Shown one piece after another: positions 34,324 to 48,400 of a stretch of 64,000 bases of DNA. This DNA comes from Ilyonectria destructans (Eukaryota; Ascomycota; Sordariomycetes; Hypocreales; Nectriaceae), in NCBI GenBank assembly GCA_020740775.1, contig JAHEWK010000022.1:124001-188000 (forward strand), in the 5' to 3' direction. How positions within the stretch are numbered: the stretch's first letter is position 1; each line of letters begins with the position of its first letter. Below the pieces are notes generated by a model. It did no database searches and had not been told where the DNA came from. It was given only the letters and a program-made list of their open reading frames with translations. A program made the translations under genes and the position numbers.

Positions 34324-37300
34324 ATGGATTCGTCATTTGGCAGCACACTCAGCAGTCTCGGGCTGAAGATGTACAATGATATCTTTGGTGCGGCAAACTC
34401 GAATACAAACGCAACACCAAGAGAATCACATTCTACTGTCCAACCAAGCATATCCGATCGTGTTCCGGATGTCCAGCCTGTGGGCCTGGGATTAAGGAGG
34501 TCACTCTCTACTGTGCAACCAAGTACACCTGGTGATATTCCAGAAACCGTACCTATAGACCCGGCACTAGAGGGATCACAATCAACTGGCCAATCAAGCG
34601 AACCCGGTAATCGCCAACAATACCAATCAAGTGTAAATCAAATCGACAATGCGAATGCGCAAACACAGGCGGCAGGAAACTGGATGAGTCGGCCACCACC
34701 AGGGAGCACGACGCCGATACAAGCGCCTCCAAGAAAAAGAGGCAGACCGCGAGGTTCTTGTGTACCAAGGCGGAGAGTTGGAGAAGGAAATCGGGTGCAG
34801 GAACATCAGCCAAGTGCATACCAAGCCGACACCATCAATACTCAAGTACAGAGCCCTGAAAGTTGGATGAGTCGACCGCCGCCAAGGAGTACGACACCAA
34901 TACAAGCGCCTCCAAGATCAAGAGGCAAACCGCGAACTTCTCGTGCATCAAGACGGAAAGATGCCCGGGAAAGAAACTGGAGGCAAAGGAGACAAATCCA
35001 ACAGCAAAGACCACTGGTTGCCATTGGGACCCAACATCACCCGCACAATGCACTGGGCATGCAGCAATGTATGAGCATTCTAAGCTTTTCAGATGTGGAT
35101 CAACATGGCCAACAAGAACTTGGCGCCAAGCGTAAAGCTGATCAACACGGACAAGAACAAAACAAAAGGCAAAATCGAACACGGGTTGAGAATAGCAACC
35201 TTGAAGAGCAAGCCCAGGCATTCGAGAGAGCAATTAAGTATCTGGAAGATGAATTTACAGAGAAGGAGAGAATATCCTACACAAAGGATTGGCGTAAGCC
35301 GGTCCCCCGTGAGAGGAATATATCCACAGTCATGGACTTTTATCAAGCATTTCACAACATGGACACCCTACCCATACACACATGCATGATATGCTATCGG
35401 AAAATCAGCACCATGGAGATAAAAGAGCTTAGCTGGGAAGAGTGGACAAATAGCGCAGCGATGAATAGCTGCCGCACGTTTTCATGTCCAGATTGTTTCC
35501 CTGTTGGCAAGGCTATACGGAGCTGCGAAAACTGTGCAATGAAGATCCGCGAATGCAATATGGCGCGGGGCGGGAACTTGCATCAAGCACTTGGTTGCGA
35601 GCACATGTACCCGGATGCTCTCAGAGACCTGACATTGGTTGAGGAGAAGCTGATCGCACTCAACACCCATTTCGGCTTCGTTGCAAGAATCAAAGTGACA
35701 AAAAGCACCAAACAGAGTACAGCATATGCACGCCATGTAAAGGGTCACATAACTGTGTTTCCAAACAGTGTTCAAGACTTGGTTACCACAGTACTACCAC
35801 ATCCGCTTCTACAATCTTTGGAGGACATCCATATATCCTGGCATGGGCCGCAGAGACCAGCCCCCAGCGATCTATCCAAGTTGCTCTCAGTCCGGCGAGG
35901 AGCTGTGGAACGGGCGTTGCTTTGGCTAAAAGAATTTAACCCCCACTATCGGCATATCCAAATCGACAAAGCCGAGTTGGATAGTTGGGGAGAGCCGGCG
36001 CACGGGGTTCCGAGCCAGATCTATGACAGGATAGAGAGAGATGAACCATCGGCATGGGAAGAAACGCGAACAGCGCACATTGTGCCCCCAGCAGAACGTG
36101 GGATGGATGACGCTGGGCCCCAGTCACTCGAACAGATTGTGGACGGGCTGGGCAGAGCGTATGATGAGAATGATGTAAGTTACGACGAGGATCAGCAGCT
36201 CTATGACGAGCGCAGTAGGGAGGAGCTCGAGTATGAGGGCATGGGAAGCTTTCTTGATGAGATCCTTGCATCTGGTATGTTTCCACTGGATACAGCACCG
36301 CGAGCAACCGATGCCGATAAACTGCAATTTGCCATTGATACAATCAGAGGTGGACACACAAATGCGCAAACACAGCCGCCCAACCAGCCGACTGGGAGCG
36401 CGCAGGATTCGCACCTTCAGCCATACATTCACATTTCAAGAGGCAATGAGTTTGCAGATAGCAATGATCTCTGGCATCTTGCAAAAGCATTTCCAACACT
36501 ATTCCCGTTCGGTTTCGGTGGGCCACGGTGCAAGGAAGAGATGGAATCGGACCTGTGGAAGAACAGTGTTCAGCTCACAGGGCATGTCCGTGATAGAGAC
36601 AGTATTGGAGAGGGTGGAGAGGATGCGATTTCGCCAACACGTAATCTCGGACTTCACGCATGGATGAAGAAAGTGCTGCAACGACATGGTGGTCGCTTTG
36701 CCAATCATCCGGCGTTTTCATTCCTAGTATTCAACATAGAGGTTCGGTCTAGGAATAGAGGAGTAAGTATGGTGAGCGTGCGACGGACCGATTTTCCTGA
36801 GGTTGAGAGGATCATTCAGTCGTTAACACCAGAGAGGCTGTGGGAAGTGCAAAAGGAGTTAGAGGCTGGCGGGAGCACCCGAGATGAAGATATCAAAAAG
36901 CTCCTGCGATACATCTCATACTTTGGCTACAAACAGGCCATGTCGCAGGAGTCGCGGCTAGCCATGCGCAGAAAGATTAAAGCGCTCATCATCAGATACG
37001 GTATACCGGCGATTTGGTTTACGCTGAACCCTAATGACATTACGAACTCGGTAAAACTACGTCTGGCGGCATACCGAAAGGAGGACAAGGCTGCCGCGGA
37101 AGCAACCCTGCTTCGGGCCCTTCAGGATAGGTATGAAAGAGTGAAGCTGGCGATAACTGACCCCATAAGCTCTGCCATCTTCTTCCACCGCGAAGTAGAG
37201 ATGTTCTTTGAGCATTACGTCAAGGTTGGGGAGGAATCTGTCTTTGGTCGGATTGGACAGTATTTTGGCGCTGTCGAGACCAACGAACGCGGTGCTCTTC

Positions 37301-40300
37301 ATGTCCATGGTTTGCTATGGCTCGAAGGGAACTTGGAGCTCGGGGAGTTCATCGGTGCTCATGGAAATGGGGAGGATGATGAGAGTGCGGCGATGGAACG
37401 GGAAGGAATCCTGAAATATGTCGATTCTGTCTTTACCGAGGTATGTGCATCCATATATCCATATAACCAAAGGCCAACGTAGGTCGGAAGCTATACTATT
37501 ATCTAGGATCTGGACGAATCCGCTGCCTTTAGTGAGGAGAGCGAGACTAGGGTAGTTTACGACAACATATCCCACTTGATGATCGATACGGGGCGCTTCT
37601 CTGAACAGTTTGACGATGAAGCCCACTTTTGCGCGGGCAGGGTCCAGATGCATGTCCACACTGCAACTTGTGTCAAATACTCTCATATCAGGGGGGGAGA
37701 AAAGAAGCCCACGTGTCGATTCCATGCGCCTTGGAAGCTCTTTACAAAAAGCGAATTCGGCGCGGATGGTATACTTCGGCTCCAACGCTCACATCCCATG
37801 ATCAACCGATGGAACAAGCCAATGGCGGTTGGGTTGCGGCACAATCACGACATCTCCTTCATCGGTACCCAAAGCAAGACAATGGCGCTGATATACTACT
37901 TGACAAACTACACCACAAAAATCCAAGATCCGATCTGGAAGAGAGTGGCCATAGCAGCAGAGCTCTTTCCGAGTATCAGCACAACCAGCGCCGTCGGGCT
38001 AGGTGCAACAACTGCAAACTACGAAGCCAAGGCAAATTTAAACCGCCAGTATCTGATGAGAATCGCAAACAGAATATTCACCGAGCGGCCATTATCGCAG
38101 GTGGAGGTGATTGCGCACTTCTTGGATTACCCAAGTGAGTTCTCGAGTACCAAACAATGGTCATATGTGAATATGACAATGATATACTGGGCAATACTCC
38201 GACGCTGGCAGTATCTCCAGCAATGCAGTAGCACTTTAGGCGACGACGATGATCGACCTATCGAGAACATAGGTGGCAATGGCAACGGCAACGACGCGGA
38301 AGCCAGCGCGGAGAGGGTCTTGGTGGGAAGCGATGGCAAGAAGCTACCATACATTGAAGCCTACCACCACCGTGGAGAGGTGCTGCAGACATTATGCTTC
38401 TATGACTACATGTCGATTGTTACATTACAAAAGAGCATAGATTCATCTTACAAGGAGTTGGTGAAGATAGAATTTGAAAGGAACTGGAAGCCGGGAAGGG
38501 ACTGGGTGCAGGTTCTAAGACCCCCGGGGAAGTATGCAGTGCCATGCATCAACGGCTTTCTCGATATGGACTCTGATATTGACACAAACGCAGACCGATA
38601 CCGCAGGTAAGCACAAGCCATAGAACAGATGGGATGGATAAACGAGGAGCATATACTAATATTAGCACCAGAGCTGCAGTACAGCACCTCGCACTCTTCG
38701 TACCATGGGAGAAGTTCACTACAGCAGCGTCTGGTGACATCAACGAAATCTGGGAACACTGGAGACGGCAACTCCCCAAAAGACTCCAGACTATCGCAGG
38801 CAACATCCAGCTCTTGAAGCGATCAGCGGAAGATGCGCGGCGAGATGCAAAGCAGTGGGCGGCTGCGGGGGACGACACCGTTTTGGATGATATCGACGCT
38901 ATGGGGTATGATCTCCAAGATCCTACAGGCCCAGTAAAAGCATATCGCCCAGACCAGGTTGGCCAGCTTGGCCGATTGATTGAGACAGTACGAGGTGCTA
39001 CAGGCCCTAACCAGGTGACCGCTGGTTCGGAGCATCTTTTGCAGATGCTAGATCAGCTCCGCGAAGCCCAAGCAGATATCACCGAGTTTGCGGATGACGT
39101 CGAGACTGTCGCTTCCGCAGAGAACCCAGCGCAGTACCAGCCAACCATGGTAGCCAGGAGCGAGCTCCCAACGCAACGTCAGCTTAGAGGAATTAAGAGC
39201 AAGCAGGATCAAGCTGACAAGGAAATTGTGAAAAGAATCCGAGGCTCTGATGGAGTTCAGATTACGCAGAACACAGCTGCCGGCGCAGAAGCATCACTGA
39301 ACCATACCTTCGCGGGCGCGGGAGAAGATATTATAGAAATGTCAGAAACAGACACCCGGAACACTCAGAGAGCCAGTGCCAGGGTCGCCTTTGGACCGTC
39401 GACAACATTCCTCCATGCCGGTCGGGAGATTGCAAGGAGGTTCACCTTGAACGAGCGGCAGGAGATCGCCTTCCTTTTAGTGTGTCGCCACCTCGATACC
39501 ATCCCGGACGAAGATAAGAGGGATGATTTCGATAGCAGTAATGTCGAGAACAATGATAACGCACAACTATGCGAGTTCCTGGGTGGAGAGGGCGGCACCG
39601 GGAAGTCCAGGGTCATCGAGGCGTTGGCGGAATTGTTCGCTAGCAAAGGCATATCGCACAGGCTGCTGATAACGGCGACATCGGGGGTCGCAGCAGCGCG
39701 CATCAACGGCGTGACCATTCACTCCGCCTGTGGGATGCAACCCAACGCATCCGGCAGCAATGCCGACGATGGCAGCACGGTAACCTACGTGGACGGTGAC
39801 GCTCGAAGAAGATGGAATGAAAAATGGCTGCTCATCATTGACGAAGTAAGCATGCTGGGCCTCCAGACGCTCTGTGATATCAACAAGCGACTTTGCGCCT
39901 CCCGAGGATCGAATCAAGATTTTGGCGGCATCCCAGTGGTGCTATTGTCAGGAGATTTCCACCAGTTCCGCCCGGTGCAGAATAAGTCGCTATTGACGCC
40001 ATGGTCCGCCCTCAGGATTGCGGACGAAATGAGGGCGCACGCACTCTGGGCTCGATTTACCACCGTCGTTATGCTCACCGAACAGGTGCGCGCAGCGGGG
40101 GACCCGGAGCTGCAGCGGCTGCTGACTCGGATCCGGCAGGGGCAGCAAGACGAGTCCGACATGGAGTTTCTTAACAGCCGGTGCTTTAGGGAAGGCCGAG
40201 CCATACCATGGGGCAAGGGCATCACAGCAGTTACACCCCTCAACAGCACCAGATGGTGCCTGAACATGGATGCGGTCTTGGCCTTCCAGAGGCACCACCA

Positions 40301-41096
40301 GAAGCCAGTCCGGATATTTCTACCCCAGCACCGTTGGGGTAAACCCAATACATTACCGGTAACGGAGGAAGAAGCTGCGCTCATGGCCAGCGTCGGGGAT
40401 GACAGCAAGATCTGTGTGCCGGCCACGTTCATGTTCGTGCCTGGTATGCCGGTTGTGGTGACCAAGAATATAAACCCAGGCCTCAAGCTCGTAAACGGGG
40501 CCAAGTACAAAGCACTGGAAGTTATACCAGACGCCAAGAGATTCCCAGGGTATCAACTCGCCCCGGACATTATCCTCCACTTTGGACCACCAGCCGGCAT
40601 TATCCTGTTATCCGAGTCAACCAAGAAGTTCAAGTTTGATGACATGCCACCCGGCACGGTCCTGCTTACTCCAACAAGTGCCCAAATACCCATCGAGAAG
40701 AAGAAGAGGGCCAAGAAGAGGCCTTGGCAGAGGCACGAAGTGAGCCGCCGAGGACTTCCCTGCACTGCAGCGTTCGCATGCACCGATTACAAAATCCAAG
40801 GCGAAACCCTCCTCGAGATTGCGCTGGAGCTGCGAGGAACCGGAACAAAGCTGAATACCACAACTGGACAACTCGAGCCAGGAAAGTGCGATCCGTACAG
40901 CCTGTATGTGCAGCTATCGCGGTGCAAATCGCTTGATGGTATTATGTTGCTGTCAAAGGCACGGGTGCAGGACATAGTCGGGAATAAAATACCACAGGAA
41001 ATGTTTGATGGCGAGGCTAGGCTGGAACAGTTGTGCGAGAGGACAGTAAATGAGGCCCGATTATCGTTATTGTCATATCCATCTGCACAATACTAG
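34324..41096 (+). CDS. Helitron Rep/PIF1 helicase, left copy
   Basis: Exons 34324-37440, 37507-38606 and 38666-41096 give 2215 residues in one frame. The N-terminus holds a duplicated about 60-residue module with SWMSRPPP.STTPIQAPPR and AT-hook-like cores (RKRGRPRG at 137-144, a weaker one near 200). A cysteine-rich region follows (CPDCFPVGKAIRSCENC), then the Helitron-like N domain (HAWMKKVLQRHGGRF, FNIEVRSRNR). The HUH nuclease motif is at 993-995 (ALHVHGLLW). The two catalytic tyrosines are at about 1170 and 1174 (YYLTNYTTK) in exon 2. The PIF1-type helicase is in exon 3: Walker A GGEGGTGKS near 1711, Walker B LLIIDEVSML, GDFHQFRPV, LTEQVRA, and YVQLSRCKSLDG at the end. All catalytic parts for rolling-circle transposition are present. 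Confidence 0.93.
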
Positions 41097-41510
41097 CAGT
41101 AATGTAATTTAGATAATAGGTTTCTTATATATAAATAGAAGTAGGTAGAAGGATAGAAAACCAATATATATATAATCAGAGCATAAGAGAGAATCTCATA
41201 AAATATAAGGACAAGAGCAATAATGCTATCACAAACCGAGTTCCTTACCTCAGCAAGCTCAGGCCATTTGTGGGGCAGCCGACCGGACAATGCCAACGGG
41301 TAATTGGTAAGTCGAAAAATCCCAAAAATCCCAGAGCTTAAGAAGACCTTTCGTACCGAAAGGCAAATCCCAGCCAATGAAGACTTCTCTACACTTTGAT
41401 CTCGAGGGAGGGTGAATTCGAAGGTCATCCACATGTGCCAAATGAGAGTGGGAGGATTAGGACCAATTAGGAGGTGCGGTTGCGCATCGCTTAATCTCAG
41501 AGAGCGAATG
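41097..41510. other. Helitron 3' flank, left copy
   Basis: AT-rich 3' end shared with the right copy to about 41244, then unique DNA containing a second hairpin (CCTTTCGTACCGAAAGG near 41346). No gene. Confidence 0.5.
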
Positions 41511-42180
41511 AGAATGCCTTTCGGTACGAAAGGTCTTCTTAAGCTCTCGGATTTTCCCCCCCCGAAATTTCGCCCCCCCCCTGGCAAAATTACCCGATTC
41601 GGAAGCGCAACTGCACCTCCTGTTGGTCCAATCTTCTCTTCCTCATTTGGCAATGCGCACATGTGAATTCTCATTCGCTCTCCGAGAGTAAGCGTAACTG
41701 CATCTCCTGTTGGTCCGGATTAACCCCATCCGAATGCCCCCCAGAGGTGCCAATCTTCTCTTCCTCATTTGGCAATGCGCACATGTGAATTCTCATTCGC
41801 TCTCCGAGAGTAAGCGTAACTGCATCTCCTGTTGGTCCGGATTAACCCCATCCGAATGCCCCCCAGAGGTGCCAATCTTCTCTTCCTCATTTGGCAATGC
41901 GCACATGTGAATTCTCATTCGCTCTCCGAGAGTAAGCGTAACTGCATCTCCTGTTGGTCCGGATTAACCCCATCCGAATGCCCCCCAGAGGTGCCAATCT
42001 TCTCTTCCTCATTTGGCAATGCGCACATGTGAATTCTCATTCGCTCTCCGAGAGTAAGCGTAACTGCATCTCCTGTTGGTCCGGATTAACCCCATCCGAA
42101 TGCCCCCCAGAGGTGCCAATCTTCTCTTCCTCATTTGGCAATGCGCACATGTGAATTCTCATTCGCTCTCTGAGATTAAG
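41511..42180 (+). repeat. 122-bp tandem array at palindrome centre
   Basis: The unit GGCAATGCGCACATGTG...CTCATTCGCTCTCCGAGAG...CCTGTTGGTCCGGATTAACC starts at 41649, 41771, 41893, 42015 and 42137, exactly 122 bp apart and almost identical. It is preceded by the CCTTTCGGTACGAAAGG hairpin at about 41518 and a C-run. Open frames across it are an artefact of the period. The units are complete repeats without unique spacers. Confidence 0.92.
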
Positions 42181-42447
42181 TGTAAAGGAGTCTCCTTTTG
42201 AGGGTTTCTTGTTAAGAGACACGTGAAATGCACGTGGGAACTCGGTTTGTGATAGCATTATTGCTCTTGTCGTTATATTTTATGAGGTTTTCTCTTCTGC
42301 TTGAGTTAGGTGTAACCTAATGTATTAAGTTAAGTTGATTTGGATCTATAAATTTTAATATGTAAGTTATCTGAATATATATATTTGTTTTCTATCCTTC
42401 TACTTCTATTTATATGTAAGAAACCTATTATCTAAATTACGCTACTG

Positions 42448-45400
42448 TTAGTATTGTGCAGATGGATATGACAACAATGATAATCGTGCCTCATTTACTG
42501 TCCTCTCGCACAACTGTTCCAGCCTAGCCTCGCCATCAAACATTTCCTGTGGTATTTTATTCCCGACTATGTCCTGCACCCGTGCCTTTGACAGCAACAT
42601 AATACCATCAAGCGATTTGCACCGCGATAGCTGCACATACAGGCTGTACGGATCGCACTTTCCCGGCTCGAGTTGTCCAGTTGTGGTATTCAGCTTTGTT
42701 CCGGTTCCTCGCAGCTCCAGCGCAATCTCGAGGAGGGTTTCGCCTTGGATTTTGTAATCGGTGCATGCGAACGCTGCAGTGCAGGGAAGTCCTCGGCGGC
42801 TCACTTCGTGCCTCTGCCAAGGCCTCTTCTTGGCCCTCTTCTTCTTCTCGATGGGTATTTGGGCACTTGTTGGAGTAAGCAGGACCGTGCCGGGTGGCAT
42901 GTCATCAAACTTGAACTTCTTGGTTGACTCGGATAACAGGATAATGCCGGCTGGTGGTCCAAAGTGGAGGATAATGTCCGGGGCGAGTTGATACCCTGGG
43001 AATCTCTTGGCGTCTGGTATAACTTCCAGTGCTTTGTACTTGGCCCCGTTTACGAGCTTGAGGCCTGGGTTTATATTCTTGGTCACCACAACCGGCATAC
43101 CAGGCACGAACATGAACGTGGCCGGCACACAGATCTTGCTGTCATCCCCGACGCTGGCCATGAGCGCAGCTTCTTCCTCCGTTACCGGTAATGTATTGGG
43201 TTTACCCCAACGGTGCTGGGGTAGAAATATCCGGACTGGCTTCTGGTGGTGCCTCTGGAAGGCCAAGACCGCATCCATGTTCAGGCACCATCTGGTGCTG
43301 TTGAGGGGTGTAACTGCTGTGATGCCCTTGCCCCATGGTATGGCTCGGCCTTCCCTAAAGCACCGGCTGTTAAGAAACTCCATGTCGGACTCGTCTTGCT
43401 GCCCCTGCCGGATCCGAGTCAGCAGCCGCTGCAGCTCCGGGTCCCCCGCTGCGCGCACCTGTTCGGTGAGCATAACGACGGTGGTAAATCGAGCCCAGAG
43501 TGCGTGCGCCCTCATTTCGTCCGCAATCCTGAGGGCGGACCATGGCGTCAATAGCGACTTATTCTGCACCGGGCGGAACTGGTGGAAATCTCCTGACAAT
43601 AGCACCACTGGGATGCCGCCAAAATCTTGATTCGATCCTCGGGAGGCGCAAAGTCGCTTGTTGATATCACAGAGCGTCTGGAGGCCCAGCATGCTTACTT
43701 CGTCAATGATGAGCAGCCATTTTTCATTCCATCTTCTTCGAGCGTCACCGTCCACGTAGGTTACCGTGCTGCCATCGTCGGCATTGCTGCCGGATGCGTT
43801 GGGTTGCATCCCACAGGCGGAGTGAATGGTCACGCCGTTGATGCGCGCTGCTGCGACCCCCGATGTCGCCGTTATCAGCAGCCTGTGCGATATGCCTTTG
43901 CTAGCGAACAATTCCGCCAACGCCTCGATGACCCTGGACTTCCCGGTGCCGCCCTCTCCACCCAGGAACTCGCATAGTTGTGCGTTATCATTGTTCTCGA
44001 CATTACTGCTATCGAAATCATCCCTCTTATCTTCGTCCGGGATGGTATCGAGGTGGCGACACACTAAAAGGAAGGCGATCTCCTGCCGCTCGTTCAAGGT
44101 GAACCTCCTTGCAATCTCCCGACCGGCATGGAGGAATGTTGTCGACGGTCCAAAGGCGACCCTGGCACTGGCTCTCTGAGTGTTCCGGGTGTCTGTTTCT
44201 GACATTTCTATAATATCTTCTCCCGCGCCCGCGAAGGTATGGTTCAGTGATGCTTCTGCGCCGGCAGCTGTGTTCTGCGTAATCTGAACTCCATCAGAGC
44301 CTCGGATTCTTTTCACAATTTCCTTGTCAGCTTGATCCTGCTTGCTCTTAATTCCTCTAAGCTGACGTTGCGTTGGGAGCTCGCTCCTGGCTACCATGGT
44401 TGGCTGGTACTGCGCTGGGTTCTCTGCGGAAGCGACAGTCTCGACGTCATCCGCAAACTCGGTGATATCTGCTTGGGCTTCGCGGAGCTGATCTAGCATC
44501 TGCAAAAGATGCTCCGAACCAGCGGTCACCTGGTTAGGGCCTGTAGCACCTCGTACTGTCTCAATCAATCGGCCAAGCTGGCCAACCTGGTCTGGGCGAT
44601 ATGCTTTTACTGGGCCTGTAGGATCTTGGAGATCATACCCCATAGCGTCGATATCATCCAAAACGGTGTCGTCCCCCGCAGCCGCCCACTGCTTTGCATC
44701 TCGCCGCGCATCTTCCGCTGATCGCTTCAAGAGCTGGATGTTGCCTGCGATAGTCTGGAGTCTTTTGGGGAGTTGCCGTCTCCAGTGTTCCCAGATTTCG
44801 TTGATGTCACCAGACGCTGCTGTAGTGAACTTCTCCCATGGTACGAAGAGTGCGAGGTGCTGTACTGCAGCTCTGGTGCTAATATTAGTATATGCTCCTC
44901 GTTTATCCATCCCATCTGTTCTATGGCTTGTGCTTACCTGCGGTATCGGTCTGCGTTTGTGTCAATATCAGAGTCCATATCGAGAAAGCCGTTGATGCAT
45001 GGCACTGCATACTTCCCCGGGGGTCTTAGAACCTGCACCCAGTCCCTTCCCGGCTTCCAGTTCCTTTCAAATTCTATCTTCACCAACTCCTTGTAAGATG
45101 AATCTATGCTCTTTTGTAATGTAACAATCGACATGTAGTCATAGAAGCATAATGTCTGCAGCACCTCTCCACGGTGGTGGTAGGCTTCAATGTATGGTAG
45201 CTTCTTGCCATCGCTTCCCACCAAGACCCTCTCCGCGCTGGCTTCCGCGTCGTTGCCGTTGCCATTGCCACCTATGTTCTCGATAGGTCGATCATCGTCG
45301 TCGCCTAAAGTGCTACTGCATTGCTGGAGATACTGCCAGCGTCGGAGTATTGCCCAGTATATCATTGTCATATTCACATATGACCATTGTTTGGTACTCG

Positions 45401-48400
45401 AGAACTCACTTGGGTAATCCAAGAAGTGCGCAATCACCTCCACCTGCGATAATGGCCGCTCGGTGAATATTCTGTTTGCGATTCTCATCAGATACTGGCG
45501 GTTTAAATTTGCCTTGGCTTCGTAGTTTGCAGTTGTTGCACCTAGCCCGACGGCGCTGGTTGTGCTGATACTCGGAAAGAGCTCTGCTGCTATGGCCACT
45601 CTCTTCCAGATCGGATCTTGGATTTTTGTGGTGTAGTTTGTCAAGTAGTATATCAGCGCCATTGTCTTGCTTTGGGTACCGATGAAGGAGATGTCGTGAT
45701 TGTGCCGCAACCCAACCGCCATTGGCTTGTTCCATCGGTTGATCATGGGATGTGAGCGTTGGAGCCGAAGTATACCATCCGCGCCGAATTCGCTTTTTGT
45801 AAAGAGCTTCCAAGGCGCATGGAATCGACACGTGGGCTTCTTTTCTCCCCCCCTGATATGAGAGTATTTGACACAAGTTGCAGTGTGGACATGCATCTGG
45901 ACCCTGCCCGCGCAAAAGTGGGCTTCATCGTCAAACTGTTCAGAGAAGCGCCCCGTATCGATCATCAAGTGGGATATGTTGTCGTAAACTACCCTAGTCT
46001 CGCTCTCCTCACTAAAGGCAGCGGATTCGTCCAGATCCTAGATAATAGTATAGCTTCCGACCTACGTTGGCCTTTGGTTATATGGATATATGGATGCACA
46101 TACCTCGGTAAAGACAGAATCGACATATTTCAGGATTCCTTCCCGTTCCATCGCCGCACTCTCATCATCCTCCCCATTTCCATGAGCACCGATGAACTCC
46201 CCGAGCTCCAAGTTCCCTTCGAGCCATAGCAAACCATGGACATGAAGAGCACCGCGTTCGTTGGTCTCGACAGCGCCAAAATACTGTCCAATCCGACCAA
46301 AGACAGATTCCTCCCCAACCTTGACGTAATGCTCAAAGAACATCTCTACTTCGCGGTGGAAGAAGATGGCAGAGCTTATGGGGTCAGTTATCGCCAGCTT
46401 CACTCTTTCATACCTATCCTGAAGGGCCCGAAGCAGGGTTGCTTCCGCGGCAGCCTTGTCCTCCTTTCGGTATGCCGCCAGACGTAGTTTTACCGAGTTC
46501 GTAATGTCATTAGGGTTCAGCGTAAACCAAATCGCCGGTATACCGTATCTGATGATGAGCGCTTTAATCTTTCTGCGCATGGCTAGCCGCGACTCCTGCG
46601 ACATGGCCTGTTTGTAGCCAAAGTATGAGATGTATCGCAGGAGCTTTTTGATATCTTCATCTCGGGTGCTCCCGCCAGCCTCTAACTCCTTTTGCACTTC
46701 CCACAGCCTCTCTGGTGTTAACGACTGAATGATCCTCTCAACCTCAGGAAAATCGGTCCGTCGCACGCTCACCATACTTACTCCTCTATTCCTAGACCGA
46801 ACCTCTATGTTGAATACTAGGAATGAAAACGCCGGATGATTGGCAAAGCGACCACCATGTCGTTGCAGCACTTTCTTCATCCATGCGTGAAGTCCGAGAT
46901 TACGTGTTGGCGAAATCGCATCCTCTCCACCCTCTCCAATACTGTCTCTATCACGGACATGCCCTGTGAGCTGAACACTGTTCTTCCACAGGTCCGATTC
47001 CATCTCTTCCTTGCACCGTGGCCCACCGAAACCGAACGGGAATAGTGTTGGAAATGCTTTTGCAAGATGCCAGAGATCATTGCTATCTGCAAACTCATTG
47101 CCTCTTGAAATGTGAATGTATGGCTGAAGGTGCGAATCCTGCGCGCTCCCAGTCGGCTGGTTGGGCGGCTGTGTTTGCGCATTTGTGTGTCCACCTCTGA
47201 TTGTATCAATGGCAAATTGCAGTTTATCGGCATCGGTTGCTCGCGGTGCTGTATCCAGTGGAAACATACCAGATGCAAGGATCTCATCAAGAAAGCTTCC
47301 CATGCCCTCATACTCGAGCTCCTCCCTACTGCGCTCGTCATAGAGCTGCTGATCCTCGTCGTAACTTACATCATTCTCATCATACGCTCTGCCCAGCCCG
47401 TCCACAATCTGTTCGAGTGACTGGGGCCCAGCGTCATCCATCCCACGTTCTGCTGGGGGCACAATGTGCGCTGTTCGCGTTTCTTCCCATGCCGATGGTT
47501 CATCTCTCTCTATCCTGTCATAGATCTGGCTCGGAACCCCGTGCGCCGGCTCTCCCCAACTATCCAACTCGGCTTTGTCGATTTGGATATGCCGATAGTG
47601 GGGGTTAAATTCTTTTAGCCAAAGCAACGCCCGTTCCACAGCTCCTCGCCGGACTGAGAGCAACTTGGATAGATCGCTGGGGGCTGGTCTCTGCGGCCCA
47701 TGCCAGGATATATGGATGTCCTCCAAAGATTGTAGAAGCGGATGTGGTAGTACTGTGGTAACCAAGTCTTGAACACTGTTTGGAAACACAGTTATGTGAC
47801 CCTTTACATGGCGTGCATATGCTGTACTCTGTTTGGTGCTTTTTGTCACTTTGATTCTTGCAACGAAGCCGAAATGGGTGTTGAGTGCGATCAGCTTCTC
47901 CTCAACCAATGTCAGGTCTCTGAGAGCATCCGGGTACATGTGCTCGCAACCAAGTGCTTGATGCAAGTTCCCGCCCCGCGCCATATTGCATTCGCGGATC
48001 TTCATTGCACAGTTTTCGCAGCTCCGTATAGCCTTGCCAACAGGGAAACAATCTGGACATGAAAACGTGCGGCAGCTATTCATCGCTGCGCTATTTGTCC
48101 ACTCTTCCCAGCTAAGCTCTTTTATCTCCATGGTGCTGATTTTCCGATAGCATATCATGCATGTGTGTATGGGTAGGGTGTCCATGTTGTGAAATGCTTG
48201 ATAAAAGTCCATGACTGTGGATATATTCCTCTCACGGGGGACCGGCTTACGCCAATCCTTTGTGTAGGATATTCTCTCCTTCTCTGTAAATTCATCTTCC
48301 AGATACTTAATTGCTCTCTCGAATGCCTGGGCTTGCTCTTCAAGGTTGCTATTCTCAACCCGTGTTCGATTTTGCCTTTTGTTTTGTTCTTGTCCGTGTT

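Larger units (their letters stand above)
32603..41244 (+). mobile_element. Helitron, left copy
   Basis: Defined by homology to the inverted copy at 42237-51145. The shared sequence starts ACAGGGGAAGGCGCACG and ends ...TATCACAAACCGAGTTCC. It contains the Rep/helicase gene and long 5' flanking DNA. Canonical TC and CTRR Helitron termini could not be placed with confidence, so the real ends may lie slightly outside. Confidence 0.8.

Noticed and set aside
34553..36708. Many open frames opposite the Helitron gene
   Set aside because: Antisense shadows of a confirmed 2215-residue protein, mirrored exactly in the other arm.
37307..37330. Separate short genes for each Helitron exon
   Set aside because: The three long frames join by two GT-AG introns into one frame whose total length is an exact multiple of three, with Rep and helicase motifs in the standard order.
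41710..42154. Three overlapping 66-residue frames with identical protein
   Set aside because: They arise only because the 122-bp unit is repeated. The frames have no start context or family features.
41649..42180. CRISPR-like regular repeat array
   Set aside because: Units are 122 bp, contiguous and nearly identical with no unique spacers, in a eukaryotic genome. It is an ordinary tandem repeat.
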